Assembly (NCBI GenBank): GCA_023101885.1
Contig: JALPQD010000911.1
Span: 296,074-360,073 of the forward strand
Direction: 5' to 3'
Length of the DNA stretch: 64,000 bases
Source: Typhlomys cinereus
Lineage: Eukaryota > Chordata > Mammalia > Rodentia > Platacanthomyidae
Shown here: one piece after another, positions 1 to 11,422 of the stretch
Position numbering within the stretch: position 1 is the stretch's first letter
How the letters are laid out: every line of letters begins with the position of its first letter
The notes under the pieces: model-generated
Told to the model about the DNA's origin: nothing
Database searches by the model: none
The model's input: the letters and a program-made list of their open reading frames with translations, nothing else
Translations under genes and position numbers: made by a program

Positions 1-1073
1 GAAGTTGTTTTTCTGCAGGCAGCAAGAACAAACATGCATGTGAACACAGCATGCATACACACACAAAGCAAAATAGGAAGTTATCTATCTACTTATGGCA
101 CATAGCTTGTAATTAGGCATCATTTTCTACTGAGAGCCTACTATAAGGTGAAATACCCTCTGAAAATGGCCTGGTTAATGGCATTAAATATACAATCTCA
201 GCTTCTCCATAATGTGCCAAGGTCTTAAAGACAGAAATATTGGTCGAAATTTTCCCAGTTGCAGACCTAGTTTTGGAGCCTGGAGAAGGCAGGCATTTGG
301 TGTATTTGTTAGGCTATTTTGAAGAGAACGCATCAGCATACATGTGCTTATCTGACGGTGGACTCTTATTTCCTCCATGCTTGGATAGAAAGAAGACACC
401 CGATTCAGAAGAATGAAATTCTACAAGTATATTCAATGTGAATCTAACTCACATATCTTCCTCTTTATTAATAGCAAAGCACTCTTTTTTAAAAAAATGC
501 CAACATCATATACCTTGTAAGGATGCAAGAATTTGATGTGTTTTTGCATACACATTCAACAGAAACCCTCATGACAGTTGTTTGAGGATGAAGAAATTCC
601 TTTGAGAGTCGGAGGGCAATTAGCCCCAAATGAGTGACTTCCATATATTAGGGCTACATGTTTTTTAATTTCTGTTATGTTTAATCTTTGACATGGAGGT
701 CAAAGTTGATAGTATTACTGGCTCCCACACTGATGTGCCAGGTTTCCCTTGAAATACAAGGGAAATTTTTGTGCATGTCTTTGTATCATTAACTTTAACA
801 TAAAACATAAATATGACTATAAAGATTCCAACAAACGCCATATATATTTGTGAGAAGACTACAAATAAGTGAAATTTTTACATAAGGGATGAGAATAGAA
901 TTATGGTGGAGTGCTTAGCTGCTATATCTAGGCTCTTCAACGGTTATGTGGCTTAACACCCTGTCATTATTATTAAGTGATCTTAAGCCATGTTATGTAA
1001 CTTCTAAAGAAGGTAGCAGGAAATTCTTCCCTAACGCCTATGAGACTTGTTAGACTTTATGGTTCTCTTAGGG

Positions 1074-1076
<3 letters not shown>

Positions 1077-1115
<39 letters not shown>

Positions 1116-1195
1116 CTGTCTCTCTCTCTCTGCTCTCTCTCTCTCTGTCCTCTCTTTCTCTTTCTCTCACTTTCTCTTTCTCCTTCTCTCTCAAA
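1077..1195 (+). repeat. (CT)n microsatellite, left arm
   Basis: Long CT run with scattered G interruptions and TTTCTC variants. Its counterpart in the right arm is the (GA)n at 11298-11420. The low-complexity Leu/Ser frames across it are spurious. Confidence 0.95.
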
Positions 1196-1238
1196 TACAC
1201 ACACCCTCACACAACATATAAAAACTGTGTGTGAGTAT

Positions 1239-1579
1239 TGACCTCACAAAGTCTAGCATCTGCTAAAGGCACCAAGATCCTTGGAGGCAAGGGATGGACA
1301 GCCACAGTAGTGTTCCTGTGCTTAAGGGGAACACAGGAAAGGGTTCAGGGAAATGCCACTGGGTCCTTGTACATCATCGGAGAGGAGGGCCCAGAGGAGA
1401 GTCAGGCATGCACAAGAAAAGACTCTGGGAATTGGGGCGGGAGGCACGGGGGGATGGGGAGGGAGGGGTGAGGGAGGGGGAGCAGGGGTTTGGGGGGGAG
1501 GGGAGGGAGGAGGGAGGAAGACTGGTTACCTATTAAGTTTTGTATGAGCTGAAATAATAATAAAAATGTATTATAAAAA
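1239..1579 (+). mobile_element. L1 3'UTR fragment (left arm)
   Basis: Plus-strand 3' terminal ~340 bp of the same L1 family as L1-A/B/C. It begins tgacctcacaaagtctagc, passes through the G-rich polypurine tract (1430-1525) and ends with ttttgtatgagctgaaataa and an AT-rich tail. Imperfect ~15 bp TSDs are visible (actgtgtgtgagtat at 1224-1238, acggtgtgtgaatac at 1580-1594). The open frames across this segment come from the purine-rich composition and are not genes. Confidence 0.85.
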
Positions 1580-1634
1580 ACGGTGTGTGAATACTCTCTC
1601 TGTGTGTGTATGTGTGTGTGTTATGCATGTATCT

Positions 1635-1737
1635 GAGACAAGGTCTATGGTATAGCCCAGCTGGCCTTGCTTCATAATCCTCCCGCTTGGCTTTCCAAGA
1701 GAGCTAGGATTACAGGTGCATATCACATCTGGCCAGG
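1635..1737 (-). mobile_element. B1-like SINE (left arm)
   Basis: Antisense of a 7SL-derived B1: gagacaaggtctatggtat, then a cagctggcc box, cctcccgcttggc and aggattacaggtgcat, ending in a ctggcc-like head. It is diverged and shorter than a complete B1. The same insertion occurs inverted at 10750-10862. Confidence 0.75.
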
Positions 1738-2199
1738 AGATGTTTTAATTAAGGGAATATATGTATTTGTATCACACACCTTCTTGGGATGACAGGGATT
1801 GGACATGAGATGAAATAGTGCATATGGAGCTTCTGAAAGGGTGGTTAAGTTACAAAGGGCAGTGGTGGGGGAATAAGAAAGGCCAGGCAAAGCCACTGTT
1901 CTTGTGTTTTCTAGGTCCTCCACACCCTTCCTCTAAAGTTAGGTCCAAACTCTGCCCAAGATCCCACTAAGGGGTATTCATATAACCCTCCATCCTTTGC
2001 ATGATGTTTGCTTCCTAAACAACCCCAAACTCTTTTCTTTCTATGAGAAAAATGCAAAAATAAGTTTAAACACATGGCTTACTTCTTGGCTAGCCTTACA
2101 AAATGGTCAACACTCCTGAATTTGGAGTTTTGGTGAACCAACCTGTTATTTGATTTTTTTCAAATATTCTAACCTGAATGGAAGTTTTATGTTGAACCT

Positions 2200-2480
2200 C
2201 AAGAGATGAAAGATTTGGATATAAAGGTTCAATGAGTCACCAACATGAAAAGACACTTCCCACTGAGTAGCATTAAATTATATTTAAATAATGGGAAAAA
2301 TTCATCAGCAAGGAATATATGTTGAAGAGGCATCTTCCAGAAGGGAAACGAACATAAGCAAACATTCCAGGAAAAAGGAAGTGGTGGGAAAGTCCTAATT
2401 GAATAGAATAGGACGCATAACAGAATACGATAGTACTTCAGGATAGTGTGAGATTACAGTGTGGTATCTAAACGGTGGAA
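2200..2480 (-). repeat. Ancient L2-like LINE fragment (left arm)
   Basis: The reverse complement resembles the 3' part of the mammalian L2 family, with a cttctggaatgcctctcttc segment and a cacttcccactgag(g)tagca segment (antisense of the tail region). It is diverged. The call rests on remembered family structure, not a search. Confidence 0.45.
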
Positions 2481-3514
2481 AAAATCAGTTAGAAAGCGAG
2501 GTCTTGAAGGTTCTTATAAGGTGTAAAGGATTATATTTTATTCAACATCAGTGAACTACTAAATGGATAAGTACACATGGTGAAAGTTCTTCACATTCAG
2601 AGAAGGACAGTAGGATGTGATCTCTTCCCACAAGGAACACATAGTTAATAAACAAAAGTCCAACCAGAACGTGAAACTTTTCCATACTGCTCAATTCAGT
2701 TCTAAAGTGCTTTATTCTATGACTCTTACTATACAACTGTGAATACACATTTCCCTCAAGTGCTATTTCTGTGGCAACAGCCAATAGGCACACCATAGTC
2801 CTAGATTTTAACCCAGTGACCAGGAATCTTTCCTACTTTTATTGTATTAATACCTCATCATTCAAAAAGGGAAGAGAAAAAGTTTTCAAAATTGCTTTTC
2901 CTTTTAGTATAGTCTTCAAAGTCCTTTTCCTCACTTCACTTAGTAGATCACATTTTATGAGGTAAAATATCTAAAGCTGCCATAGCCAACCACACTCCCC
3001 ATTCAAATCACCTAAGCTAATTTGCTGAACGGGCTTCTGAGATTACAAGTAAATATCATTTAAGAAGAAAAACATGCCATCTCCATGGCAACGTGAAAAT
3101 ATGAGAGGGAGCCCACCTTGAAATCACCGAACAATGGTTTCTTTGAAGAATCTCTAAAGCTGGGTTAGACAATCTCTTTATAAGAGGTTGACTACTTTAG
3201 TGTATCCGCATTTCAAACACACAAGTATAAACCCTACTTCTAAATGTTCCTATGCAGGTGGTGTCTTTTCAGAACTATTGAAATATTAAATTTTAATGCT
3301 AAGGGAATAAAGTTCATTTCCAAAGTGGGCAATTATTGACAACCACCAGTACAAATCACTCTGTAAAGTGCTTTAGAGAGACCATAGCAAACATGACAAA
3401 GTTATATCTTTTGGGATGCCAAAATCTAACCAGGAGACCCATAGGACAAAATAAGGTGGTAACATCATCAGTTATTCATTTTGCAATGCCCACTGTAGGA
3501 CACACTGGCATTAG

Positions 3515-3725
3515 GAAGATCATATGCTATCCAGTAGAAAGCTCATGTGGTAAGTGCCTACAAGTATCACTGTAGACTGAATTTATCCCTAGAACCACCA
3601 TGGTGGAAGGAGAGAAGTGACTCCTAAAATTTGTTCTTTGATCTCTCTCTCTCTCCTCTCTCTGTTTTTCTCTCTCTCTTCTTGCACACACACACATATG
3701 ATGCATGCGCACACACACACAAATA
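3515..3725 (+). mobile_element. B2/B3-like SINE (left arm)
   Basis: tRNA-derived SINE with a degraded head (gtagaaagctcatgtggtaa). The body contains the B3-type segment accaccatggtggaaggaga and ttgttctttgatctct, then a CT- and CA-rich tail. Counterpart in the right arm at 8700-8920. Confidence 0.7.
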
Positions 3726-3929
3726 AGTTAATTAACGAAAAAGATATACCATATGCTTAGATTCCCTAGTTCGATGATATTATTTGCCTACCTATACCCA
3801 CCTAACCTATAAAAAGTCCACAAACTTCAGCTCTTCAAGTTTCAAAACATGAGCTCCAAATTGTTCCATACTTAAAGAATATAAAGTTTCTTGACAAAGT
3901 GGTGTCCTGAATTTTGCTTTATCAAAGAG

Positions 3930-4260
3930 AATCCTTTTATTGTTATTCTCTCAACCTCTGGTAAATGAATGCTTCTAAATGCTGTTGGGCTACAATGGTA
4001 AAAAAAAAAAAAAAAAGCAGGAGAAGTCCTGGTCTCATGCAATTTATAGTCCAGTGAGAATACTCAGATATAATATAAGGGAAGAAAGGAGGTAATTGTA
4101 AACAGTCTATACAGCAGAACATAGCACAGTTATGTTGACCACACTGGCAGTCAGGAAAGGTCACCTTAAGGAAATGGCATTTAAGAATTATCTGCAAATT
4201 CTTCAGAAAAATACAAAGAGAGGAAGACAACAGCAAGTACAGAGTTTTGAAGGCAAATAA
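3930..4260 (-). repeat. Ancient L2-like LINE 3' end (left arm)
   Basis: Antisense L2-like 3' end. The reverse complement contains the ordered segments ctttcctgactgcc, cactggactataaattgcat and gcatttagaagcattcattta, which match the layout of the L2 3'UTR. A (A)n run at 4001-4016 interrupts it. Confidence 0.55.
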
Positions 4261-4559
4261 TTAAATTGACTAGGGATGGATTCTATTCAGATGCTTTACA
4301 TTTTGAAGTTATTTCATCCCAAACAAACTTGTAAGCTTCACTTCAGTTAATGGCCAGTAAAGAAATGTTGGAGACTGAAATTTCACAGATTTGCTCTGAA
4401 GCATAATGCTTACCATATGGGAGGGACATTATAAGAGTTAGAACTTGGCAGTGGGTTGTAGTTTGCTGGTTGCCTAGCATGAAGAGCAGCCTCGACCACG
4501 AGGGCTGCAAATAGACAACACAGCCAGCATGTCCTGTTAAACACCCTTGAATCAAGTCT

Positions 4560-4690
4560 GGTGGAGCCAGTTGTAATTTCATCCTTTGGGAGCTGAGGCA
4601 TGAGGATTGAACGTCAAAATTTGCCTGAGCTATACATCAAGTTCATTGGCAACCTTGGTCATTTAGTGAGACATTATCCAAAAAAGTGAG
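4560..4690 (+). mobile_element. B1-like SINE (left arm)
   Basis: Diverged sense B1: gggagctgaggcatgaggat, then a cctgagctatacatcaag segment and tttagtgagacattatcc, followed by an A-rich tail. Counterpart at 7722-7855. Confidence 0.6.
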
Positions 4691-4792
4691 AGAAAGAGCT
4701 TGGAAGGGTACAGTGAGAACAGGGAGGGGAAAGAAATGAAAGTATATATGAAAACACCACAGAAAAACCATCCCTTTATGTGTTTACTTAAA

Positions 4793-4889
4793 AATGGCTT
4801 GGGATTATGTTAGTAGTAGAGCACTTGTATAGCATGGTGTCAGCCATACGTTAAATGCCCAGGACCACATAAACAACAAAAAAAAACAC

Positions 4890-4946
<57 letters not shown>

Positions 4947-4980
4947 CATACACACACACAGAGATGAAAGCACACACACA
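4793..4980 (+). mobile_element. ID-like SINE with (CA)n tail (left arm)
   Basis: Starts with an ID-type head (tggcttgggattatg), a tRNA-like A box around tagtagtagagcacttgta, and a cccaggaccacataaac end at about 4859-4876. An A run and a (CA)n microsatellite (4887-4980) follow as the SINE tail. Confidence 0.75.
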
Positions 4981-4985
4981 CAGTT

Positions 4986-5610
4986 TAGGGTGTCATGGAA
5001 CTAATGAAATTCCTCAGATTCTTTTTCCCCCTCTGGATTTTTTATTGCATATTTGTATAGTTATACAAGCTCGATAGACATCTGCCTTCTTCTTCCTTTC
5101 CCCCTTCCATTCCCCTATTATTCTCCATTCAACTCTCCCCTCCCTCCCTCTTACCCTTTTACCTTCTCTCCTTCTCTCTTCGTGCTTCCTGCTTTCTCCC
5201 TCCCATCCTCCACAGCATTTGTTGATGTGGACCTTGAATTTCTCTCTGAGTCATCTATATTAGTGAGGGTTCAGGACTCAGTGACATAGTTTGGCCCACC
5301 TTCTTGGGATGCCCACTAGTATGGAAAGTCTATTATGACTATTTGATCCCTTGACGCTAAGGACCCTAGTGCCTGAAGCTTTCTTCCCGGTGATCCATGC
5401 TAGACTTTGGGGAGTTGTTGACATGTCAGCCATTGTGTAGGTCAGGAAAAGTCCAATCACATTGTGGCTATCTCTTGGCTGCTGAAGCCCTAATTTGTGT
5501 GGAGTATCTTGCATATCATTGGTCTTCCCCATCTTTAGGTTCTTACAATCGTGCTGCCCCTTCTTCTACAAGGTTCCCTGAGCTTTAGTATGGGGAGATA
5601 TATGGTTGGT
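4986..5610 (+). repeat. Direct duplication, copy 1 (left of the gap)
   Basis: About 620 bp matching 5621-6240 with no difference I could find until the last ~10 bases, where this copy reads agatatatgg and the other agatattgg. It contains the end of the inverted-repeat arm and the 3' end of L1-D. Identity right up to an N gap argues for a redundant contig overlap rather than a biological tandem duplication. Confidence 0.93.
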
Positions 5611-5620
5611 NNNNNNNNNN
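5611..5620. other. Assembly gap (10 N)
   Basis: Ten N characters mark a join between contigs. The sequence directly left of the gap (4986-5610) recurs directly right of it (5621-6240), as expected when two overlapping contig ends are scaffolded without being merged. Confidence 0.99.
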
Positions 5621-6240
5621 TAGGGTGTCATGGAACTAATGAAATTCCTCAGATTCTTTTTCCCCCTCTGGATTTTTTATTGCATATTTGTATAGTTATA
5701 CAAGCTCGATAGACATCTGCCTTCTTCTTCCTTTCCCCCTTCCATTCCCCTATTATTCTCCATTCAACTCTCCCCTCCCTCCCTCTTACCCTTTTACCTT
5801 CTCTCCTTCTCTCTTCGTGCTTCCTGCTTTCTCCCTCCCATCCTCCACAGCATTTGTTGATGTGGACCTTGAATTTCTCTCTGAGTCATCTATATTAGTG
5901 AGGGTTCAGGACTCAGTGACATAGTTTGGCCCACCTTCTTGGGATGCCCACTAGTATGGAAAGTCTATTATGACTATTTGATCCCTTGACGCTAAGGACC
6001 CTAGTGCCTGAAGCTTTCTTCCCGGTGATCCATGCTAGACTTTGGGGAGTTGTTGACATGTCAGCCATTGTGTAGGTCAGGAAAAGTCCAATCACATTGT
6101 GGCTATCTCTTGGCTGCTGAAGCCCTAATTTGTGTGGAGTATCTTGCATATCATTGGTCTTCCCCATCTTTAGGTTCTTACAATCGTGCTGCCCCTTCTT
6201 CTACAAGGTTCCCTGAGCTTTAGTATGGGGAGATATTGGT
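5621..6240 (+). repeat. Direct duplication, copy 2 (right of the gap)
   Basis: Near-identical repeat of 4986-5610, starting at the first base after the Ns. From 6240 it runs on into the rest of the L1-D 3'UTR, so this is the copy in continuous sequence. Confidence 0.93.
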
Positions 6241-7417
6241 TGGTCTGGTTCGCAGGTGAATATTGAAGGGTCTTGGGTGTTATAATTAGAATGTTCATTG
6301 TTGTTTTCAGTTTTGGGGCTGTTGCCTTAAGTAAAAAAAAAAAAAAAAAAGAAAAAAAAAGGTTTTAAAAATAAAAAAATTAAAGTATTACAAATTTTGT
6401 TTTTAGTACTTTTAAATAAACTTGTACTGCAGCTTGGTTTCATCCTGATTGGTTTTGAGGTCATCTCCTAACCAAAGATAAAAGACTGTTTAAACATAGA
6501 TCTTTATATACGAATAGACTCGAAGGTAGATGGACGAATAGGAGTAGGACACAGCAGTGAGAGAATCGAACTCTCTTAAGTCGGTTTGTAATGAGGATCC
6601 ACTCATTAGGGAGTACATATGGTGTCTAACATTCTGTGTCCAGGATAGTTCACTCTATATAATTTTTTCTAATTCCATCCATTTCCTGGCAAATATCATT
6701 AATTCATCTGTTTTGAAAGCTGAGTAGTATTCCATTGTATAAATAGACAACTTTTCCTTATCTCATGTGTCAATGTGTAGCATTTGGTTTGATTCCATGA
6801 CATTTTTTTTTTTTTTTTTTTGTTTGCTCGTGATAAACAGTGCTGCGATGAACATGGTTGTGCTTATGTCAGCTGTAGTGAATTGCCGCATGTGGGTTGA
6901 TTATTCCCAGAAGTGGAATGGCAGGGTTCATACGGCAGTCACAAGCTTTAATTTTTTTAAGAATTGTGCAAATGATCATCAGAGTGGTTGTATAAGCCTG
7001 CATTCCCACCAGCAATTTGTGAGAGTTCCCTTTTCTCCACATCTTCCCCAGCATTTAGTGTTGTTTGTATTGTGTATTTTCGCCATCCTGACCAGGATGA
7101 GATGATATCTCAGAGTAGTTTTGATTAAAATCCCTCGGATTCTTAAGTAATCAGTTCAAAAAGTGAAATAATTCATTTCATATTGAATCAAATTTAAGAC
7201 ATCGAAACTTGATCTACTAAATTATATCTAAGTTCCTAGATGTAAAGTTTGCTGAAACATTTGGAAGTGTTAGGAAAAAAAGTCAGGGGATACTAGAATT
7301 GGGGAAGAAGAAGGCAGATGTCTATCGAGCTTGTATAACTATACAAATATGCAATAAAAAATCCAGAGGGGGAAAAAGAATCTGAGGAATTTCATTAGTT
7401 CCATGACACCCTAAACT

Positions 7418-7458
7418 GTGTGTGTGTGCTTTCATCTCTGTGTGTGTGTATGTGTGTG

Positions 7459-7511
<53 letters not shown>

Positions 7512-7605
7512 GTGTTTTTTTTTTGTTGTTTATGTGGTCCTGGGCATTTAACGTATGGGCTGACACATGCTATACAAGTGCTCTACTACTAACATATATC
7601 CCAAG
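7418..7605 (-). mobile_element. ID-like SINE with (TG)n tail (right arm)
   Basis: Inverted counterpart of 4793-4980. The (TG)n tract at 7418-7516 is the tail, and the ID body follows at about 7520-7605, ending in atatcccaagccatt. The Cys/Val repeat frame across it is spurious. Confidence 0.75.
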
Positions 7606-7721
7606 CCATTTTTAAAGTAAACACATAAAGGGATGGTTTTTCTTGTGGTGTTTTCATATATACTTTCATTTCTTTCCCCTCCCTGTTCTCACTGTACCCT
7701 TCCAAGCTCTTTCTCTCACTT

Positions 7722-7855
7722 TTTTGAGATAATGTCTCACTAAATGACCAAGGTTGCCAATGAACTTGATGTATAGCTCAGGCAAATTTTGAACGTTCAA
7801 TCCTCATGCCTCAGCCTCCAAAAAGGATGAAATTACAAACTGGCTCCACCAGACT
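7722..7855 (-). mobile_element. B1-like SINE (right arm)
   Basis: Antisense counterpart of the left-arm B1: tttgagataatgtctcacta, then ttgatgtatagctcagg, and tcctcatgcctcagcctcc at the 5' end of the element. Confidence 0.6.
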
Positions 7856-8159
7856 TGATTCAAGGGTGTTTAACAGGACATGCTAGTCTGTGTTGTACTA
7901 TTTGCAGCCCTCCGTGGTCGAGGCTGCTCATTCATGCTAGGCAACCAGCAAACTACAACCCACTGCCAAGTTCTAACTCTTATAATGTCCCCTCCCATAT
8001 GGTAAGCATTATGCTTCAGAGCAAATCTGCTGAAATTTCAGTCTCCAACATTTCATTTACTGGCCATTAACCTGAAGTGAAGCTTACAAGTTTGTTCTGG
8101 GATGAAATAACTTCAACATGTAAAGCATCTGAATAGAATCCATCCCCTAGTCAATTTAA

Positions 8160-8475
8160 TTATTTGCCTTCAAAACTCTGTACTTGCTGTTGTCTTCCTC
8201 TCTTTGTAATTCTTTCTGAAGAATTTGCATGGATAATTCTTTAAATGCCATTTCCTTAAGGTGACCTTTCCTGACTGCCAGTGTGGTCAACATAACTGTG
8301 CTATGTTCTGCTGTATAGACTGTTTACAATTACCTCATTTCTTCCCTTATATATTAATCTGAGTATTCTCACTGGACTATAAATTGCATGAGACCAGGAC
8401 TTCTCCTGCTTTTTTTTTTTTTTTTTACCATTGTAGCCCAACAGCATTTAGAAGCATTCATTTACCAGAGGTTGA
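8160..8475 (+). repeat. Ancient L2-like LINE 3' end (right arm)
   Basis: Sense counterpart of the left-arm fragment: acttgctgttgtcttcctc, then gacctttcctgactgcc, actataaattgcatgagacc and a terminal cattcattta-like end. It is interrupted by a T run at 8411-8428. Confidence 0.55.
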
Positions 8476-8699
8476 GAGAATAACAAATAAAAGGATTCTC
8501 TTTGATAAAGCAAAATTCAGGACACCACTTTGTCAAAGAAACTTTATATTCTTTTAAGTATGGAACAATTTGGAGCTCATGTTTTGAAACTTGAAGAGCT
8601 GAAGTTTGTGGACTTTTTATAGGTTAGGTGGGTATAGGTAGGCAAATAATATCATCAGAACTAGGGAAATCTAAGCATATGGTATATCTTTTTCGTTAA

Positions 8700-8920
8700 T
8701 TAACTTATTTGTGTGTGTGTGCGCATGCATCATATGTGTGTGTGTGCAAGAGAGAGAGAAAAACAGAGAGAGAGAGAGAGAGAGAGATCAAAGAACAAAT
8801 TTTAGGAGTCACTTCTCTCCTTCCACCATGTGGGTTCTAGGGATCAAATTCAGGTCTACAGATTTACTTGTAGGCACCTTACCCACTGAGCTTTCTCACT
8901 GGATAGCATATGATCTTCCT
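8700..8920 (-). mobile_element. B2/B3-like SINE (right arm)
   Basis: Reverse-oriented counterpart of 3515-3725. The tail microsatellite (tgtgtgtgtgcg and a long gagaga run) comes first, then the ggagtcacttctctccttcc body and the head with the A-box-derived cccactgagctttctcac. Confidence 0.7.
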
Positions 8921-9879
8921 AATGCCAGTGTGTCCTACAGTGGGCATTGCAAAATGAATAACTGATGATGTTACCACTCCTTATTTTGTCCTCATGGGTC
9001 TCCCTGGTTAGATTTTGGCATCCCAAAAGATATAACTTTGTCATGTTTGCTATGGTCTCTCTAAAGCACTTAACAGAGTGATTTGTACATGGTGGTTGTC
9101 AATAATTGCCCACTTTGGAAATGAACTTTATTCCCTTAGCATTAAAATTTAATATTTCAATAAGTTCTGAAAAGACACCACCTGCATAGGAACATTTAAG
9201 AAGTAGGGTTTATACTTGTGTGTTTGAAATGCGGATACACTAAAAGTAGTCAACCTCTTAATAAGAGATTGTCTAACCCCAGCTTTAGAGATTCTTCAAA
9301 GAAACCATTGTTCGGTGATTTCAAGGTGGGCTCCCTCTCATATTTTCACGTTGCCATGGAGATGGCATGTTTTTCTTCTTAAATGATATTTACTTGTAAT
9401 CTCAGAAGCCCGTTCAGCAAATTAGCTTAGGTGATTTGAATGGGGAGTGTGGTTGGCTATGGCAGCTTTGAGATTTTTACCTCATAAAAATGTGATCTAC
9501 TAAGTGAAGTGAGGAAAAGGACTTTGAAGACTATACTAAAAGGAAAAGCAATTTTGAAAACTTTTTCTCTTCCCTTTTTGTGAATGATGAGGTATTAATA
9601 CAATAAAAGTAGGAAAGATTCCTGGTCACTGGGTTAAAATCTAGGACTATGGTGTGCCTATAATGGCTGTTGCCACAGAAAATAGCACTTGAGGGAAATG
9701 TGTATTCACAGTTTGTATAGTAAGAGTCATAGAATAAAGCACTTTTAGAACTGAATTGAGCAGTATGGAAATGTTTCACGTTCTGGTTGACTTTTGTTTA
9801 TCTAACTATGTGTTCCTTGTGGAAGAGATCACATCCTACTGTCCTTCTCTGAACTGTGAAGAACTTTCATCCATCACTG

Positions 9880-10270
9880 TGTACTTATCCATTTAGTAGT
9901 GCTTCCCTGACTGTTGAATAAAATATAATCCTTTACACCTTATACAGAACCTTCAAGACCTAGCTTTCTAACTGATTTTTTCCACCGTTTAGATACCACA
10001 CTGTAATCTCACATATCCTGAAGTACTTATCTTGTATTTCTTGTATGCGTCCTATTCTATTTCAATTAGGACTTTCCCACCACTTCCTTTTTCATGGAAT
10101 GTTTGCTTATGTTTCTGTTTCCCTTCTGGAATGCCTCTCTTCAATCCTATATTCTCTTGCTGATGAAATTTTTCCCATTTATTAAATATAATTTAAATGC
10201 TACCTCAGTGGGAAGTGATCTTTTCATGTTGGTGACTCATTGAACCTTTATATCCAAATCTTTCATCTCT
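9880..10270 (+). repeat. Ancient L2-like LINE fragment (right arm)
   Basis: Inverted counterpart of the left-arm L2-like segment; here it reads in sense, with the cttctggaatgcc and gtgggaagtgatc segments typical of L2 3' regions. Diverged and non-coding. Confidence 0.45.
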
Positions 10271-10749
10271 TGAGGTTCAACATAAAACTTCCATTCAGGT
10301 ATAGAAATATTTGAAAAAAATCATAAATAACAGGTTGGTTCACCAAAACTCCAAATTCAGGAGTGTTGACCATTTTGTAAGGCTAGCCAAGAAGTAAGCC
10401 ATGTGTTTAAACTTATTTTTGCATTTTTCTCATGAGAAAGAAAAGAGTTTGGGGTTGTTTAGGAAGCAACAATCATGCAAAGAGATGGAGGGTTATATGA
10501 ATACCCCTTAGTGGGATCTTGGGCAGAGTTATTGGACCTAACCTTTAGAAGGAAGGGTGTGGAGGACCTAGAAACACCAAGAACAGTGGCTTTGCCTGGC
10601 CTTTCTTATTCCCTGCCACCACTGCCCTTTGTAACTTAACCACCCTTTCAGAAAGCTCCATATGCACTATTTCATCTCATGTCCAATCCCTGTCATCCCA
10701 AGAAGAGTGTGTGATACAAATACATATATTCCCTTAATTAAAACATCTC

Positions 10750-10862
10750 CTGGCCAGATGTGATATGCACCTGTAATCCTAGCTCTCTTGGAAAGCCAAG
10801 ACGGGAGGATATTAATGAATGCAAGGCCAGCCTGGGCTATACCATAAGACCTTGTCTCAGAT
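10750..10862 (+). mobile_element. B1-like SINE (right arm)
   Basis: Sense-oriented counterpart of the left-arm B1: gccagatgtgatatgcacct at the 5' side, then ggccagcctgggctatacc and gaccttgtctcag. It is followed by a CA-rich tract. Confidence 0.75.
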
Positions 10863-10911
10863 ACATGCATACACACACACATACACACACAGAGAGAGTA
10901 TTCACACACCG

Positions 10912-11251
10912 TTTTTTATAATACATTTTTATTATTATTTCAGCTCATACAAACTTAATAGGTACACCAGTTCCCTCCCTCCCTCCTCCTCCCCCCAAAC
11001 CCCCTGCTCCCCCTCCCCTCACCCCTCCCTCCCCATCCCCCCGTGCCTCCCGCCCCAATTCCCAGAGTCTTTTCTTGTGCATGCCTGACTCTCCTCTGGG
11101 CCCTCCTCTCCGATGATGTACAAGGACCCAGTGGCATTTCCCTGAACCCTTTCCTGTGTTCCCCTTAAGCACAGGAACACTACTGTGGCTGTCAATCCCT
11201 TGCCTCCAAGGATCTTGGTGCCTTTAGCAGATGCTAGACTTTGTGAGGTCA
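10912..11251 (-). mobile_element. L1 3'UTR fragment (right arm)
   Basis: Reverse-oriented counterpart of 1239-1579 within the right arm of the inverted duplication. It has the same truncation point and tail, so it is one insertion event present twice, not two insertions. Confidence 0.85.
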
Positions 11252-11297
11252 ATACTCACACACAGTTTTTATATGTGTGTGTGAGGGTGTGTGTATT

Positions 11298-11365
11298 TAG
11301 AGAGAGAAGGAGAAAGAGAAAGTGAGAGAAAGAGAAAGAGAGAGACAGAGAGAGAGAGAGACAGA

Positions 11366-11420
<55 letters not shown>
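11298..11420 (+). repeat. (GA)n microsatellite, right arm
   Basis: GA-rich run ending in an uninterrupted (GA)n. It is the inverted counterpart of 1077-1195 and is slightly longer, consistent with length error or slippage between the arms. Confidence 0.95.

Positions 11421-11422
<2 letters not shown>

Larger units (their letters stand above)
1..5096 (+). repeat. Left arm of a ~5 kb inverted duplication
   Basis: Read from position 1 to 5096, this arm matches the reverse complement of 12508 down to 7313 almost throughout, including its internal repeats (L1 3'UTR, B1, ID, L2-like and B3-like pieces). The arms are 5096 and 5196 bp. Aligned samples (1-400 and 2100-2330) show mostly one- or two-base deletions in the left arm, with few substitutions. 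Ordinary duplication divergence would be dominated by substitutions, so this looks like unpolished long-read sequence. The arm may extend left of the window. No gene is visible in it. Confidence 0.93.
5024..7127 (-). mobile_element. L1-D: old 5'-truncated LINE-1
   Basis: Minus-strand L1. The 3'UTR, with its pyrimidine-rich (sense: purine-rich) tract, spans 5024-6590. The C-terminal part of ORF2 follows at about 6600-7127 and includes the conserved region that in intact copies reads [16 protein letters not shown]; here it is broken by frame changes and a T-run insertion near 6801. A 17 bp TSD with two mismatches flanks it (5007-5023 and 7128-7144; core gattctt). The apparent length is inflated by the N gap and the duplicated ~620 bp; after collapsing these the element is about 1.5 kb. 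It is older than L1-A/B/C, judging by divergence. Confidence 0.85.

Noticed and set aside
1430..1540. Several overlapping Gly-rich frames
   Set aside because: Produced by the L1 3'UTR polypurine tract. The same false frames recur wherever that tract occurs (10945-11172, 22841-23104, 36726-36989).
4887..4980. CRISPR-like regular repeats
   Set aside because: Perfect dinucleotide microsatellites in a mammalian genome; no spacers of any kind.
7418..7615. Cys/Val repeat 'protein'
   Set aside because: Translation of a (TG)n microsatellite that forms the ID SINE tail. Similar artefacts occur at 38777-39271, 30851-31164, 57666-57997 and 63360-63604.
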